Assembly (NCBI GenBank): GCA_017541305.1
Contig: JAFXZJ010000025.1
Location: 1 to 64,000 of the forward strand
Length of the DNA stretch: 64,000 nucleotides
From: Clostridia bacterium
GTDB taxonomy: Bacteria; Bacillota; Clostridia; Christensenellales; CAG-138
Direction: 5' to 3'
Shown one piece after another: positions 33,151-41,406 of the stretch (position 1 is the first letter of the stretch; each line of letters starts with the position of its first letter). A model generated the notes under the pieces. The model was not told the origin of the DNA. It did not search any database and worked only from the letters and a program-made list of their open reading frames with translations. The translations under genes and the position numbers were made by a program.

Positions 33151-34299
33151 ATGAATCTCACTCGGCGTTTTTTGGTCGCTCTGCTTGCCGCGGCCGTGCT
33201 GCTTTCGGCTCTTCCCGCGCTGTCGATGAGCGTTTCGGATTACAACGCTCACGACGTTGAAAAGCTTCGCGCGTTCTTCAGTCAGGAGGGCGGCTCGGGC
33301 TACACCAACGGGCGCGTTATCAACGGCAGCACGTTCGATATCGACGATCCCTCCACGTGGAAGAAATGCACATGGAATGCCGAAGGCAGGCTTGAATCCC
33401 TCGCCTTTGACAACCTCGGCTGGAACGTTGCCGGCGCGCTCGATCTGTCGGGCTGCACCGGGCTGGTGTCGCTCACCGGGCGCGACTGCGAGCTTTCATC
33501 GGTCGACGTTTCGGACTGCACGCAGCTAAGGAGCCTATACGTCACGGGCAATCTTATAGCCGGGCTGAGCATCGAAAACACCCCGTCGCTGAACGTGCTC
33601 TGGGTCGATCACAATCTTTTGACCGAGCTTGACGTCAGCGCGAATCCCCTGCTTTCAAGCCTTGACTGCTCATATAATTCCATCGCACTGCTCGACGTCA
33701 CCTCCTGCCCCGCGCTGACCGTGCTGCGCTGCTCCAATAACCCCATCGCGGCGCTCGACGTTTCAAACTGTCCGCTCATCACCGAGTTCAGCTGCAAGTC
33801 CACCGAAATAAGCGAGCTGGACATTTCGAATCTCACCTCGCTGCGGGCGTTCTACTGCTTCAACACCAAGCTCACCCGCCTTGAGGCCTCGGTATTCAAC
33901 GGCGGCGAAAGCTTTGTGATAGAGGCCGTCGGCCCCGGCTACATTGGCTTCCGCACGTATCTGGGCTCGAGCGTGACCTATAAGGCTTCGAGCCTTGCTC
34001 AGGAGGGCTTCTCATTCGCGGGCTGGTATCTGGACGGGATGCGCGTTTCCGACGCGGCCGATATCACGCTTGCCTTCGGCGAGGGAGAAAAGCTGCTGCG
34101 CGCGTATTTTTACGAGCTCGGCGACGTGGATCATTCCCTCAGCGTCGACTCCACCGACGCCCTGCTTGCGCTGAGATGCGCGTTGGGCATTATCACGCAG
34201 GACGAGCTTGATCCCGTGCTTGCCGATTTCGATCAGAACGGCGTGCTTGACAGCGCGGACTCGCTGCTCATACTCCGCCGCGCGCTTGGTATAAGCTGA
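33151..34299 (+). CDS. Secreted leucine-rich-like protein with InlB-type repeat and dockerin
   Basis: 382 residues from ATG 33151 (SD CGGAGG). Residues 1-25 are a signal peptide. Residues 30-250 form leucine-rich-like repeats of about 20-21 residues of the form LxxLDVSxCPxLTxLxCSxN. An InlB/bacterial-repeat unit follows (GFSFAGWYLDGMRVSD, then LRAYFYE). The last 60 residues are a type I dockerin (GDVDHSLSVDSTDALLALRC, then DFDQNGVLDSADSLLILRRA). The part before the dockerin is related to the outer region of the membrane HTH regulator at 1985-3427. It is likely a surface-complex binding protein with no enzymatic domain. Its stop overlaps the next start by one base. Confidence 0.88.
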   Translation: MNLTRRFLVALLAAAVLLSALPALSMSVSDYNAHDVEKLRAFFSQEGGSGYTNGRVINGSTFDIDDPSTWKKCTWNAEGRLESLAFDNLGWNVAGALDLSGCTGLVSLTGRDCELSSVDVSDCTQLRSLYVTGNLIAGLSIENTPSLNVLWVDHNLLTELDVSANPLLSSLDCSYNSIALLDVTSCPALTVLRCSNNPIAALDVSNCPLITEFSCKSTEISELDISNLTSLRAFYCFNTKLTRLEASVFNGGESFVIEAVGPGYIGFRTYLGSSVTYKASSLAQEGFSFAGWYLDGMRVSDAADITLAFGEGEKLLRAYFYELGDVDHSLSVDSTDALLALRCALGIITQDELDPVLADFDQNGVLDSADSLLILRRALGIS

Positions 34300-35621
34300 T
34301 GAAGGCGCTTCCCGAGGCCTTCATGGAGCGTATGCATAATACGCTCGGCGCCGAATACGGCGATTTCATACGAAGCTACGAGGAGCCTCCCAAGCGGGGG
34401 CTCCGTGTGAATATTCTGAAAACAGATCCCGGCGAATTTGCCGCTATATGCCCGTGGAGGCTTGAAAAAACGGGCATACTGCCCGAGGGCTTCACCGTGC
34501 TCGGCGCGGAGAACGTGGGCAGGCACCCCTATCACGTCGCGGGCCTTTTCTATATGCAGGAGCCAAGCGCAATGAGCGCGGTGGCGGCCTGTCCCGCGGA
34601 TGAAAGCGGCCTGAAACTGCTCGATATGTGCGCGGCCCCCGGCGGCAAGACCGGCGGCGCGGCGGCCCGGATGAAGGGCAGGGGCGTGATCGTGGCCAAC
34701 GAGATAGTGCCCAAGCGCGCCAGGCTGCTCGCGCAGAACGTCGAGCGCCTCGGCATACCCAACGCCGCCGTGATCTGCGAGCGGCCAGATAATATCGCCC
34801 GCGCTCTGCCGGAGTTTTTCGACGTAGTGACGGTGGACGCGCCATGCTCCGGCGAGGGGATGTTCCGCAAGGATGATACGGCAATACTCGAATGGTCGCC
34901 CGAGCACGTGGCCTCCTGCGCCGAAAGGCAGAAGCTGATACTTGAAAGCGCCGCCGCGTGCGTGAAAAAGGGCGGCTGCATCGTTTATTCCACCTGCACC
35001 TTCTCTCACGAGGAGAACGAGGGCGTGATGGAGGATTTCATAAGCAAACACGGGGATTATTCGATCGAGCTCACGGAGCGTCTGTATCCGCACACCTCCC
35101 CGGGCGAGGGGCATTTCGTATGCCGGCTGAGACGCTCGGACTCCGCTTCGGCGCCTGCCGCGTATCCCTCCGTAAAGCCCTGCGCCGACAGGAAGCAGCT
35201 TGCTCTGACAGACGATTTTGCCGCGTCGGCGCTTAAAGGCGGCCTGCCCGACGGCGTGCTGTTCGTAAAGAACGATACCGTGCGCCTGATCCCGCACGAT
35301 ATGCCCGAGGCAGTGCTGAGCCTGCATCCCGTCTCCGTCGGGGTGGAGCTCGGCGTTCTCAAAAAGGGCCGTCTCGAGCCCTCGCACAGCTTTTTCATGG
35401 CCGAAACGGGCGCCGCGTTCCTGCGCTCGCTCGAGTTTGCGCCGGACGATCCCCTGCTTGCCGCGTTCCTTGCCGGCAATACCGTGCCCTGCCCCGAGGC
35501 TTTCCGGGGCTGGTCCGCCGTATGCGTCAGGGCCGGGGACCGCGCTTACCCCATCGGCTTCGGCAAGGCCGTCGACGGGGTGATGAAGAACCATCTGCCG
35601 AAGGGCCTGTACGTGAATTGA
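34299..35621 (+). CDS. RsmF-like rRNA m5C methyltransferase (NOL1/NOP2/sun family)
   Basis: 440 residues. The SAM motif LLDMCAAPGGKTGGAAAR, the VTVDAPCSGEGMFRKD motif (with one conserved Cys) and VYSTCTFSHEENEGV (the nucleophile Cys) define an RNA 5-methylcytosine methyltransferase. The GMFRKD variant and the C-terminal PUA-like part (about 300-440, ending KNHLPKGLYVN) match the RsmF/YebU subgroup, which modifies 16S rRNA. The start codon overlaps the stop of the dockerin gene (TGATG), an odd pairing of a secreted protein with an rRNA enzyme. Confidence 0.9.
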   Translation: MKALPEAFMERMHNTLGAEYGDFIRSYEEPPKRGLRVNILKTDPGEFAAICPWRLEKTGILPEGFTVLGAENVGRHPYHVAGLFYMQEPSAMSAVAACPADESGLKLLDMCAAPGGKTGGAAARMKGRGVIVANEIVPKRARLLAQNVERLGIPNAAVICERPDNIARALPEFFDVVTVDAPCSGEGMFRKDDTAILEWSPEHVASCAERQKLILESAAACVKKGGCIVYSTCTFSHEENEGVMEDFISKHGDYSIELTERLYPHTSPGEGHFVCRLRRSDSASAPAAYPSVKPCADRKQLALTDDFAASALKGGLPDGVLFVKNDTVRLIPHDMPEAVLSLHPVSVGVELGVLKKGRLEPSHSFFMAETGAAFLRSLEFAPDDPLLAAFLAGNTVPCPEAFRGWSAVCVRAGDRAYPIGFGKAVDGVMKNHLPKGLYVN

Positions 35622-35701
35622 CGCGCTTTCTTCCGGCCCTTCCCCGTCCGCATTGCGCTTTCGGCCTGTCAGACGAGATCATATCGTAAAAGGAGCTTTC
35701 C

Positions 35702-36502
35702 ATGTCAACCTCCCGCGAAATCATAACAGCGCATCCCCTGACTCCGAACAAGGCGCTTGGGCAGAATTTCCTCGTGGACGAGGCGGCGATCGCCCGCATC
35801 GTATACGCAGCCCTCGAGCCGCGCGTGCCCATGATCGAGATCGGCCCGGGGCTCGGCGCGCTCACGCGGCCCCTTGCCGAAAGCGGGCTGCGGATCGCCG
35901 CGGTGGAGCTTGACAGCGCGCTGTGCAGGATACTCGAAGCCGAGCTGCCGGAGAACGTTTCGGTGATAAACGCCGATTTTCTCAAAGCCGACCTTGAAAA
36001 AATACATGCCTCTCTGGGAGGGGATGATCTTACCTTTGTCGGCAATCTGCCCTATTACGTCACAAGCCCCATCGTTTCGCGCCTGGTTTCCTGCGGTCTT
36101 CCCATCCGACGCATGGTGCTTATGATGCAGAAGGAAGCCGCCGACCGCTTCTTTGCAAAGCCCAAGGACAAGAATTATGTGCCACTATCGGTGCTCGCGC
36201 AGCTCAAATACTCCGTCGGCACGCTGCTCGAGCTCTCGCCCGCATCGTATTGGCCTCAGCCGGAGGTCGCCTCCGCCGTGCTCGTGTTCGATCCCAAGGA
36301 AGTCTCACTTCCCGCAAAGCTCCCGGGCCTTTTGAAATGCGCGTTCTCGATGCGCCGAAAGACCCTTGTGAACAACCTGTCGGGCTTTGGCCTGAACAAG
36401 AAAGAAGCCGCCGCCCTGCTTGAGCGCGCGGGCTTAAGTGCGGGCGTGCGCGCGGAGGAGCTGACGCCCGGGGATTTCCTGAGGCTTGCCGAGCTGTGCT
36501 GA
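35702..36502 (+). CDS. rsmA: 16S rRNA dimethyladenosine transferase RsmA (KsgA)
   Basis: 266 residues. Dimethylates two adjacent adenines near the 3' end of 16S rRNA. NKALGQNFLVDE, MIEIGPGLGALTRPLAE (SAM loop), NLPYYVTSPIV (catalytic NLPY) and PQPEVASAV are all present, followed by the C-terminal helical domain. SD AAAAGGAG precedes the ATG at 35702. It lies behind another 16S rRNA methyltransferase gene, separated by 80 bases. Confidence 0.96.
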   Translation: MSTSREIITAHPLTPNKALGQNFLVDEAAIARIVYAALEPRVPMIEIGPGLGALTRPLAESGLRIAAVELDSALCRILEAELPENVSVINADFLKADLEKIHASLGGDDLTFVGNLPYYVTSPIVSRLVSCGLPIRRMVLMMQKEAADRFFAKPKDKNYVPLSVLAQLKYSVGTLLELSPASYWPQPEVASAVLVFDPKEVSLPAKLPGLLKCAFSMRRKTLVNNLSGFGLNKKEAAALLERAGLSAGVRAEELTPGDFLRLAELC

Positions 36503-36579
36503 GCGGCCGCTTTGGTTTTGAGCGCCTGCCCTCTCGTTTTTCCTTTTGTAATCTGAAAAAATATATGTCTCGTTACCTC

Positions 36580-36608
36580 TTTACAATCGGCGCGGAATCT
36601 GTTATCAT
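36580..36608 (+). promoter_or_regulatory. Promoter of the GntR-guaB unit
   Basis: TTTACA (36580-36585) and TATCAT (36603-36608) with a 17-bp spacer. No strong inverted repeat is evident over it. Confidence 0.65.
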
Positions 36609-36651
36609 TCCAAAAAGGTATTACCATTGACCGACTAAAAGGAGGTGTCCC

Positions 36652-37392
36652 ATGCAGATCGACAGGACGATCCCCCCTGCTCCCGACGCTGTGAACGTTC
36701 AGGAGCGTCTTTTGTATGAGATGCGCTCCGGGTGCTTCAAGGACTGCGACAGGCTCCCGCGCGAATCCCTGCTTGCCGAAGCCTTGAGCATCAGCCGCAC
36801 TCAGCTGCGCGATTCCCTTGCCGAGCTCGAGCGCGAGGGCTTTATAAGCCGCCGCCAGGGCGTGGGCACCCTTATAAACCGCCACGTTCTGAGGCTGCCC
36901 GTGCGCATGGATCTTGAGATCGAGTTCATGGACATGGTCAAAAAATCCGGCAAAAAGGCCGCCGAGAAGCTGATCAAGGTCGGCGGAGTGCTCTCCGTGG
37001 CCGCCGCCGAAAAGCTGGGCATAGGCCGCACGGACGAAATGCTGTTCGTCTCAAGGATCGTAACAGCCGACGGAAAGCCCGTGATCTATTGCGAGGATTA
37101 CATCCCCCGCGCCCTGATAAAAAAGCCCGATTATCCCAGGGAAGCGCTTGAAAAGCCCATTTTCGCGTTCCTTTCGGATTACTGCGGCAAGGACGCCTAT
37201 CTAGACGTGACACAGATACGCCCCTTTGCCTCCGCCGGCGCCATATCCCAACGGCTAAACGTGCCCGACGGCACACCCCTGCTGTTCATGGACGAGGTCG
37301 ATTACGATTTCGACGGCGTCCCCGTCATGTACTCCCGTCAGTTCTACGTCGACGGTATAATCACCCACAACGTCGTAAGACGCAAAATATAA
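36652..37392 (+). CDS. GntR-family regulator with UTRA ligand domain
   Basis: 246 residues. Residues 15-80 are a GntR winged helix ([51 protein letters not shown]). Residues 95-240 are a UTRA (HutC-type) ligand-binding domain ([45 protein letters not shown]). guaB starts 20 bases later behind the same promoter, so the regulator very likely controls purine synthesis or a related uptake gene. The ligand (a sugar phosphate or nucleotide) cannot be read from sequence. Confidence 0.9.
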   Translation: MQIDRTIPPAPDAVNVQERLLYEMRSGCFKDCDRLPRESLLAEALSISRTQLRDSLAELEREGFISRRQGVGTLINRHVLRLPVRMDLEIEFMDMVKKSGKKAAEKLIKVGGVLSVAAAEKLGIGRTDEMLFVSRIVTADGKPVIYCEDYIPRALIKKPDYPREALEKPIFAFLSDYCGKDAYLDVTQIRPFASAGAISQRLNVPDGTPLLFMDEVDYDFDGVPVMYSRQFYVDGIITHNVVRRKI

Positions 37393-37412
37393 TTCGAAAG
37401 GAGCCATTCAAG

Positions 37413-38924
37413 ATGCCGTTCATCTACGACGAGCCCTCCCACACCTTCGGAGAATATCTGCTCATCCCCAATTACACAAGCGAGGAATGCACCCCTCAGA
37501 ACACCAACCTTGAGACTCCCCTCGTAAAATTCAAGGCAGGCGAAAAGTCCCCCATCACCCTCAACATCCCCCTCGTTTCCGCCATAATGCAGTCCGTCTC
37601 GAACGACACCCTGGCGGTGGCACTCGCGCGCGAGGGCGGCGTCTCCTTCATCTACGGCTCGCAGCCGGTCGAAAAGCAGGCCGAGATGGTGCGCAAGGTA
37701 AAGGCCTATAAGGCGGGCTTCTCCGTTTCCGATTCCTGCGTCACCCCCGATCAGACCGTGGCGGATCTTGTCGCTCTAAAGGAAAAGACCGGGCATTCCA
37801 CAGTTGCCGTCACGCATGACGGCTCCTCCACCGGCAAGCTGCTGGGCGTTGTGACCAGCCGCGATTACCGCATCTCGCGCATTGCGCCCGACGAGAAGGT
37901 CAGGAATTTCATGACCCCCATCGAAAGGCTCGTCACTGCTCCCGAGGGCGTTTCGCTCAAGGAGGCCAACGATATAATCTGGGATCACAAGCTCAATTCG
38001 CTGCCCGTTGTGGATAAGGACGGCAATATGGTCGCCTTTGTATTCCGCAAGGATTACGACGTGCATAAGGAGAACCCCATGGAGCTCCTCGATCACAACA
38101 AGCGCTACGTGGTCGGCGCGGGCATCAATTCACGCGATTACGAGACCCGCGTTCCCGCTCTTGTCGACGCGGGCGCGGACGTGCTGTGCATCGATTCAAG
38201 CGAGGGCTACACCGCATGGCAGGCCAAGACGCTTGCCTGGATACGCGATAAGTACGGCGATTCCGTCAAGTGCGGCGCGGGGAACGTGGTCGACCGCGAA
38301 GGCTTCCTCTTCCTGGCCGAGGCAGGAGCGGATTTCGTCAAGGTAGGCATTGGCGGCGGCTCCATCTGCATCACGCGTGAGACCAAGGGCATAGGCCGCG
38401 GTCAGGCCACCGCCGTTATGGAGGTTGCCAAGGCGCGCGACGAGTATTTCGAGAAGACCGGGGTTTACGTTCCCATCTGCGCCGACGGCGGAATAGTGAT
38501 GGATTATCACGTGACTCTTGCCCTTGCAATGGGCGCGGATTTCTGCATGCTGGGCAGGTATTTCGCCCGCTTTGACGAATCCCCCACCAACAAGGTCATG
38601 GTCAACGGCTCCTATATGAAGGAGTATTGGGGCGAGGGCTCCGCAAGGGCCCGCAACTGGCAGCGCTATGACATGGGCGGCGCCGGTAAGCTCAGCTTTG
38701 AGGAGGGCGTCGATTCCTACGTGCCCTATGCCGGTTCGCTCCACGATAACGTGATAGTCACCCTTGCAAAGGTGCGCTCCACCATGTGCAACTGCGGCTC
38801 GCTCACGATAGAGCAGCTCAGAAAGACCGCCCGCCTCACCCTCGTCTCCCCCACCTCGATCGTCGAGGGCGGCGCGCACGACGTGGTGCTCAAGGAGCAG
38901 AAGGCTTTCGGCATAAAGAAATGA
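37413..38924 (+). CDS. guaB: IMP dehydrogenase, Tritrichomonas-like type
   Basis: 503 residues. Oxidises IMP to XMP, the first committed step to GMP. The catalytic cysteine is Cys319 in [20 protein letters not shown]. The mobile flap Arg418-Tyr419 lies in ARNWQRYD, the CBS pair is inserted at about 105-225 ([22 protein letters not shown]), and a monovalent-ion loop is present. Typical bacterial enzymes read GPGSICTTR at the active site. The version here, its total length of 503 and the residue numbers are the same as those I recall for the parasite Tritrichomonas foetus enzyme. All catalytic residues are intact. It is co-transcribed with a GntR regulator and ends at a strong terminator. Confidence 0.95.
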   Translation: MPFIYDEPSHTFGEYLLIPNYTSEECTPQNTNLETPLVKFKAGEKSPITLNIPLVSAIMQSVSNDTLAVALAREGGVSFIYGSQPVEKQAEMVRKVKAYKAGFSVSDSCVTPDQTVADLVALKEKTGHSTVAVTHDGSSTGKLLGVVTSRDYRISRIAPDEKVRNFMTPIERLVTAPEGVSLKEANDIIWDHKLNSLPVVDKDGNMVAFVFRKDYDVHKENPMELLDHNKRYVVGAGINSRDYETRVPALVDAGADVLCIDSSEGYTAWQAKTLAWIRDKYGDSVKCGAGNVVDREGFLFLAEAGADFVKVGIGGGSICITRETKGIGRGQATAVMEVAKARDEYFEKTGVYVPICADGGIVMDYHVTLALAMGADFCMLGRYFARFDESPTNKVMVNGSYMKEYWGEGSARARNWQRYDMGGAGKLSFEEGVDSYVPYAGSLHDNVIVTLAKVRSTMCNCGSLTIEQLRKTARLTLVSPTSIVEGGAHDVVLKEQKAFGIKK

Positions 38925-38941
38925 TGATTTGATCGAACGAG

Positions 38942-38970
38942 GAGACCGCCGTGCGCGGTCTCTTTTTTAT
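38942..38970 (+). terminator. Terminator of guaB
   Basis: GAGACCGC pairs with GCGGTCTC around a short loop and is followed by TTTTTTATT. Confidence 0.93.
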
Positions 38971-39047
38971 TGAAAAACCGGCGGGGACGGGAACGATCCG
39001 CTCCTGCAGCAACGGCAGGTCAAAGCACAACTTGCGCCCCGGGGCTA

Positions 39048-39076
39048 TTTACATTTCCCACCAATCATGTTATAAT
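39048..39076 (+). promoter_or_regulatory. Promoter of the PBP-ftsK-rimO-pgsA-pncC run
   Basis: TTTACA (39048-39053) and TATAAT (39071-39076) with a 17-bp spacer, 44 bases before the PBP start. Confidence 0.8.
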
Positions 39077-39120
39077 ATAATTGGTATAAAATACCGATAT
39101 CTGTGCAACTGAGGTGCTGA

Positions 39121-41406
39121 ATGCGTTTACATAAGAGGATCGTTACAATACTGCTGCTGGGCTCGATGCTGCTCTCGCTGATATGCTGCGGGAAGAGCGC
39201 CGAGTATTTGAACGCGGACTGTTTTGACAAATTCATGGAAGCGATAGCGGAGCTCGATTACGCCAAGGCGTTCGAGCAGCTTTCGAGGAAGAGCACGACC
39301 GTGCCGCCGCTTGAGATCACCGACGGCATCGCGCAGGTCGGCGGCGGAGCTTCCGCGCCGCAGCCCTGGTCGACTCCCGCGCCCACGGCAAAGCCCGACG
39401 AATTCATATCCAGGAGCGCTTTTATTGAGAAGTATCAGAACATTTTCGGCGCGCTGGGCGTAAAATCGGTGCGGTATGAGAAGACCGGCGAGGAGCCCGT
39501 TAATTCCGAAAAGCGAACCGTGCGCTATCACGCGGTCTATGAAACGGAGCTTTACGGCAATATCGAGAACGACTACGTTATGACCCTTACAGTCGAGGAT
39601 CTGACCTGGAAGGTGGATTGGACGCCCGCGCTGATATTCCCCGATATGACCTGGGGCTCGACCGTGCGCATAAACACGGTTTCAGCAAGGCGCGGCGACA
39701 TACTTGCCTCGGGCGAGCTTTTGGCCGAGACCGTGATGCTTGACGCCGTTACCGCCAAGCTTGACGAGATACCCGATAAGGCCGCCTTTGCATCGGCGCT
39801 TGCGGAGATAATCTCAGCCGATCCCATCGAAATAATCGACGCGCTTGACAAGGCCAAGAGCAACACCGTGCTGATAAAGACGATGAACGAGCTGGAGCTG
39901 ACCCCCGACATGCACGAGGCGATCGACAAGCTTGACGGCGCTCAGCTGATAGAGAATTACGGCATGGACCGCGTTTATCCCAAGGGGAGCCTTCTTGCGC
40001 ACACCGTGGGCTACGTGGGCTACGTTTCGGAGGACGAGCTCGAGGGGCTCAACGAGGGCAGGACGGAGGCCGACGGCCTTTACACCGTGCATTCGATAGT
40101 GGGCCGAAGCGGCATAGAGCGCGCATTTGAGACCACGCTGCGCGGAAAGGACGGGCTTTCGGTCACCGTGCGCGATCCCGCCGGGGAATACGTTTCCACC
40201 GTTTACAGAAAGCCGGTTGAAAACGGCGCGGACGTGCATCTGACGATCGATCTCGATCTTCAGGAAAGGGCCGAGAAGGTAATGGACCTTGTGCTGTGGG
40301 GCGATAACACCTCGGGCGCGGTGGTCGTCATGCAGCCCAAGACCGGCGAGGTGAAGGCGCTGCTATCCTACCCCGCCTATGACCTGAACAAGCTTGCGAT
40401 ATCCGCCGACAAGGATTATTACGACGTAATTTCCAAGCAGAAGAACACCCCGCTGCAGAACCGCACCACCCTGGGCCTGTATCCTCCCGGATCGGCCTTC
40501 AAGGTGTTCACCGCCTCGGCCGCGATGGAAATGGGTTACGTGGGGCCTGACTACATATTCGAGGGCGAGATAGTGGACGATTACTGGACGCCCAAGGAAT
40601 ACGGCACGTGGGTGTGGCCGCCCATTAAGCGTACCAAGATAAAGCGCCGCGAGGAGCCGCTGAACATGACCAACGCGTTCCTGCATTCGGACAATATCTA
40701 TTTTGCCAATCTGGCGCTTATGATGGGCGAGGAAAAGTTCTTCGATTATCTGCGCCGCGTGGGAATGGAGCAGAAATTCCCGTTTGAGCTGAGCGTGGCC
40801 AGGTCTACCTTAAAGATTCGCTATGACGACCCCACCTATTGGAACCTGCGCTCCATTGCCGAAACCGGCTACGGTCAGGGTCAGGTGACGGTATCGCCCA
40901 TACAGCTTGCCTCGATGTACTGCGCGTTCCGCAATAACGGCGATATGCCCGAGCCGCACGTGGCAAAGGCGCTTTATGAGACCGACGGGATAAAATATGC
41001 GCCAGTAAAGGAATTCGAAAGCAAGACCTGGATCGAGGACGCGATAGAGCCCGAAACGATCGAAGCGCTTCTTCCCATGATGAAGAACATTATGGACCGC
41101 AATATGAACGGCACCGGCAAGCGCCTGCGCGCGCGCGGCTGCACCGTTGCGGGCAAAACGGGCACAGCGGAGATAGGCTCGGACAAGAGCCGCGAGATAT
41201 CGTGGTTCGTGGGCTTCCGCGTGGACGTGCCCGAGGAGGACGAGCTGCTGGTGCTGGTGGTGCTTGAGATACCCACCGACGAGGAATACAAGTACATCAA
41301 ATTCGATATAGCAAGGGAGCTTATAAGCATGGACGGCGGCGCGGACGGCACCCCCATCCCCACCGAGACCGACGCTCCCGAGACCACGGAGGACGTGAAT
41401 GACTGA
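39121..41406 (+). CDS. MecA-like class B penicillin-binding protein (transpeptidase)
   Basis: 761 residues. A hydrophobic start (about 6-23) ends in ICC, a possible lipobox. It is followed by an NTF2-like MecA_N domain (about 30-180), a dimerisation/pedestal region with SARRGDILAS and GRSGIERAFE, and the transpeptidase domain. The transpeptidase carries the three active motifs: Ser458-x-x-Lys461 (PPGSAFK), SDN (523-525) and KTG (679-681). The layout is that of Staphylococcus MecA/Bacillus PBP3-type enzymes that cross-link peptidoglycan, some with low beta-lactam affinity; sequence alone cannot show resistance. The C-terminus is a Thr/Glu-rich tail. ftsK starts eight bases before its stop. Confidence 0.93.
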   Translation: MRLHKRIVTILLLGSMLLSLICCGKSAEYLNADCFDKFMEAIAELDYAKAFEQLSRKSTTVPPLEITDGIAQVGGGASAPQPWSTPAPTAKPDEFISRSAFIEKYQNIFGALGVKSVRYEKTGEEPVNSEKRTVRYHAVYETELYGNIENDYVMTLTVEDLTWKVDWTPALIFPDMTWGSTVRINTVSARRGDILASGELLAETVMLDAVTAKLDEIPDKAAFASALAEIISADPIEIIDALDKAKSNTVLIKTMNELELTPDMHEAIDKLDGAQLIENYGMDRVYPKGSLLAHTVGYVGYVSEDELEGLNEGRTEADGLYTVHSIVGRSGIERAFETTLRGKDGLSVTVRDPAGEYVSTVYRKPVENGADVHLTIDLDLQERAEKVMDLVLWGDNTSGAVVVMQPKTGEVKALLSYPAYDLNKLAISADKDYYDVISKQKNTPLQNRTTLGLYPPGSAFKVFTASAAMEMGYVGPDYIFEGEIVDDYWTPKEYGTWVWPPIKRTKIKRREEPLNMTNAFLHSDNIYFANLALMMGEEKFFDYLRRVGMEQKFPFELSVARSTLKIRYDDPTYWNLRSIAETGYGQGQVTVSPIQLASMYCAFRNNGDMPEPHVAKALYETDGIKYAPVKEFESKTWIEDAIEPETIEALLPMMKNIMDRNMNGTGKRLRARGCTVAGKTGTAEIGSDKSREISWFVGFRVDVPEEDELLVLVVLEIPTDEEYKYIKFDIARELISMDGGADGTPIPTETDAPETTEDVND

